Origin: an uncultured Clostridia bacterium
GTDB taxonomy: Bacteria; Bacillota; Clostridia; Oscillospirales; CAG-272
DNA length: 5,732 nucleotides
Assembly (NCBI GenBank): GCA_947627815.1
Contig: CANQXN010000110.1
Span: 1 to 5,732, forward strand
Direction of reading: 5' to 3'
Shown here: positions 5,601-5,732 of the stretch, in pieces
Layout of the letters: every line of letters begins with the position of its first letter
Numbering within the stretch: position 1 is the stretch's first letter
The notes under the pieces: model-generated
The model's input: the letters and a program-made list of their open reading frames with translations, nothing else
Told to the model about the DNA's origin: nothing
The model's database searches: none
Position numbers and translations under genes: made by a program

Positions 5601-5732
5601 GCTCTCTTGCGGAAGGCGGCGATGGCGTCCTTGTCCACCATGTCGGCGAGATCCTCGGTGTCCCAGACCTCGATCTTCTGGATCTCGTGGGAGGTGCGGA
5701 AGCCGTCAAAGAAGTTGATAAACGGCACGCGG
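2654..5732 (-). CDS. nifJ: Pyruvate:ferredoxin (flavodoxin) oxidoreductase, partial (N-terminus outside window)
   Basis: This enzyme oxidises pyruvate with CoA to acetyl-CoA and CO2 and passes electrons to ferredoxin or flavodoxin, in the cytoplasm of anaerobes. The frame is open to the right edge; GTG at 5726-5728 is an internal valine (RVPFINFFDGF), not a start. Counting that codon as 1, I see the end of domain I (FFDGFRTSHE, 6-15), a transketolase-C-like domain (about 105-215, with LDRTKEPGSLGEPLYLDV 163-180), the gamma-type domain (about 250-455, GGDGTVGANKNS 261-272), a ferredoxin domain with two CxxCxxCxxxCP sets (Cys532, 535, 538, 542 and 589, 592, 595, 599), and the thiamine-diphosphate domain (GDGWAYDIG 815-823 to SNTGG 848-852). 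Cys658, 661, 686 and 923 match the proximal-cluster ligands. The C-terminus (KYGKLYE) ends without the extra C-terminal domain of the Desulfovibrio africanus enzyme. About 150-180 residues are missing. The stop is TAA at 2654-2656. Every key ligand is present, so it should be active. Confidence 0.97.
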   Translation of the reverse strand, partial: RVPFINFFDGFRTSHEIQKIEVWDTEDLADMVDKDAIAAFRKRALNPEHPVLRGSAENGDIFFQHREACNKYYEALPAIVEEYMNKVNEKIGTHYGLFDYYGAPDADRVIVAMGSVCDVAEEVIDYLTAQGEKVGLVKVHLYRPFCADRLSNAIPKSVKKIAVLDRTKEPGSLGEPLYLDVVAALAREGRKIDVVGGRYGLGSKDTPPSSIFAVYENLAAKTPKNDFTIGIVDDVTGHSLPEHACPDTAAEGTISCKFWGLGGDGTVGANKNSIKIIGDHTDKFIQAYFQYDSKKTGGVTISHLRFGDKPIKSPYYVTKADFVACHNPSYMTKGYKIVNDVKPGGTFLLNCQWTPDELDRHLSAETKAYIANNNIHFYIINAIDKALEIGMGKRTNTILQSAFFKLAGIMPIAEAVEYMKYMAKKSYLKKGEAVVELNYKAIDAGVDAVVPVIVPEEWKNAVATAAAASAEGPRADLVEFVNSIVTPVGKMDGDSLPVSAFEKYVDGTFPQGAAAYEKRGVAVSVPVWHPENCIQCNNCAFVCPHAAIRPFALNESEVAAAPSSMQYTAKMIGKGCENLKFTMTISPLDCMGCELCVKACPTKPEKRALTMVPQEAALPEQAAFDYAVAHVSKKELPFAETTVKGSQFNQPLLEFSGSCAGCAETSYARLVTQLFGERMYISNATGCSSIWGGSAPATPYTVNRESGRGPAWANSLFEDNAEHGYGMLVGQNAVRDKLIGYVKSLDYSADPAKQAIIDNYLATANDSKANAEATKTLVTMLEAAVNADTTGACKTERAILAEKDYLAKKSVWIFGGDGWAYDIGFGGLDHVLASGENVNVFVFDTEVYSNTGGQASKASQVGQVAQFAAAGKAIGKKNLAEIAMSYGYVYVAQVAMGADMNQTMKALVEAEAYNGPSLIIGYAPCEMHGVKGGMTNCQLEMKRAVDAGYWHMFRFNPAARLEGKNPFTLDSKEPSADYTEFIKSETRYARLVQQFPERANELFEKAVKNATAKYERLTKYGKLYE

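Noticed and set aside
5726..5728. GTG as start codon of the oxidoreductase
   Set aside because: The frame continues upstream to the window edge and the sequence here (RVPFINFFDGF) is internal to domain I in this family, so the true start lies outside.

Overview
This 5.7 kb window most likely comes from a strictly anaerobic, fairly GC-rich member of the Clostridia; an Oscillospiraceae/Ruminococcaceae-type gut organism is my best guess. The clues are a single-chain pyruvate:ferredoxin oxidoreductase, a clostridial-type NifU-like Fe-S scaffold, sigma-A style promoters, strong AG-rich ribosome binding sites, and a serine/threonine-rich membrane-anchored wall-type protein. The placement rests on gene content and style and was not tested by a search.

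Layout. (1) Positions 1-550, minus strand: 5' part of a NifU-like iron-sulfur cluster scaffold gene, cut by the left edge of the window, with a near-consensus promoter at 632-660. (2) Positions 551-769: a divergent promoter region. The rightward promoter has a 15-bp palindrome lying over its -10 box. (3) Positions 770-1009, plus strand: a 79-residue two-helix membrane protein of unknown function, followed by a pyrimidine-rich stretch and an intrinsic terminator at 1062-1085. (4) Positions 1250-2359, plus strand: a 369-residue membrane-anchored protein with a Ser/Thr/Pro-rich stalk. Its outer domain looks like a D,D-carboxypeptidase (VanY/peptidase M15 type) that has lost every zinc-binding residue I can place. 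(5) Positions 2360-2653: a 294-bp convergent intergenic region packed with structure: two long perfect palindromes bracket two 59-bp near-identical direct repeats, each repeat carrying a terminator-like hairpin, with a GC-rich hairpin between them. (6) Positions 2654-5732, minus strand: the C-terminal 1,025 or so residues of pyruvate:ferredoxin (flavodoxin) oxidoreductase, cut by the right edge.

The Fe-S scaffold and the oxidoreductase fit together as anaerobic iron-sulfur metabolism. The oxidoreductase carries three [4Fe-4S] clusters and would be a client of Fe-S assembly, but the two genes are not in one operon here. The membrane protein and the carboxypeptidase-like protein are each single transcription units with their own promoter signals. 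The two most unusual things are the apparent pseudoenzyme at 1250-2359 and the palindrome/direct-repeat array at 2377-2649. I saw no tRNA, rRNA, CRISPR array, transposase or defence gene.
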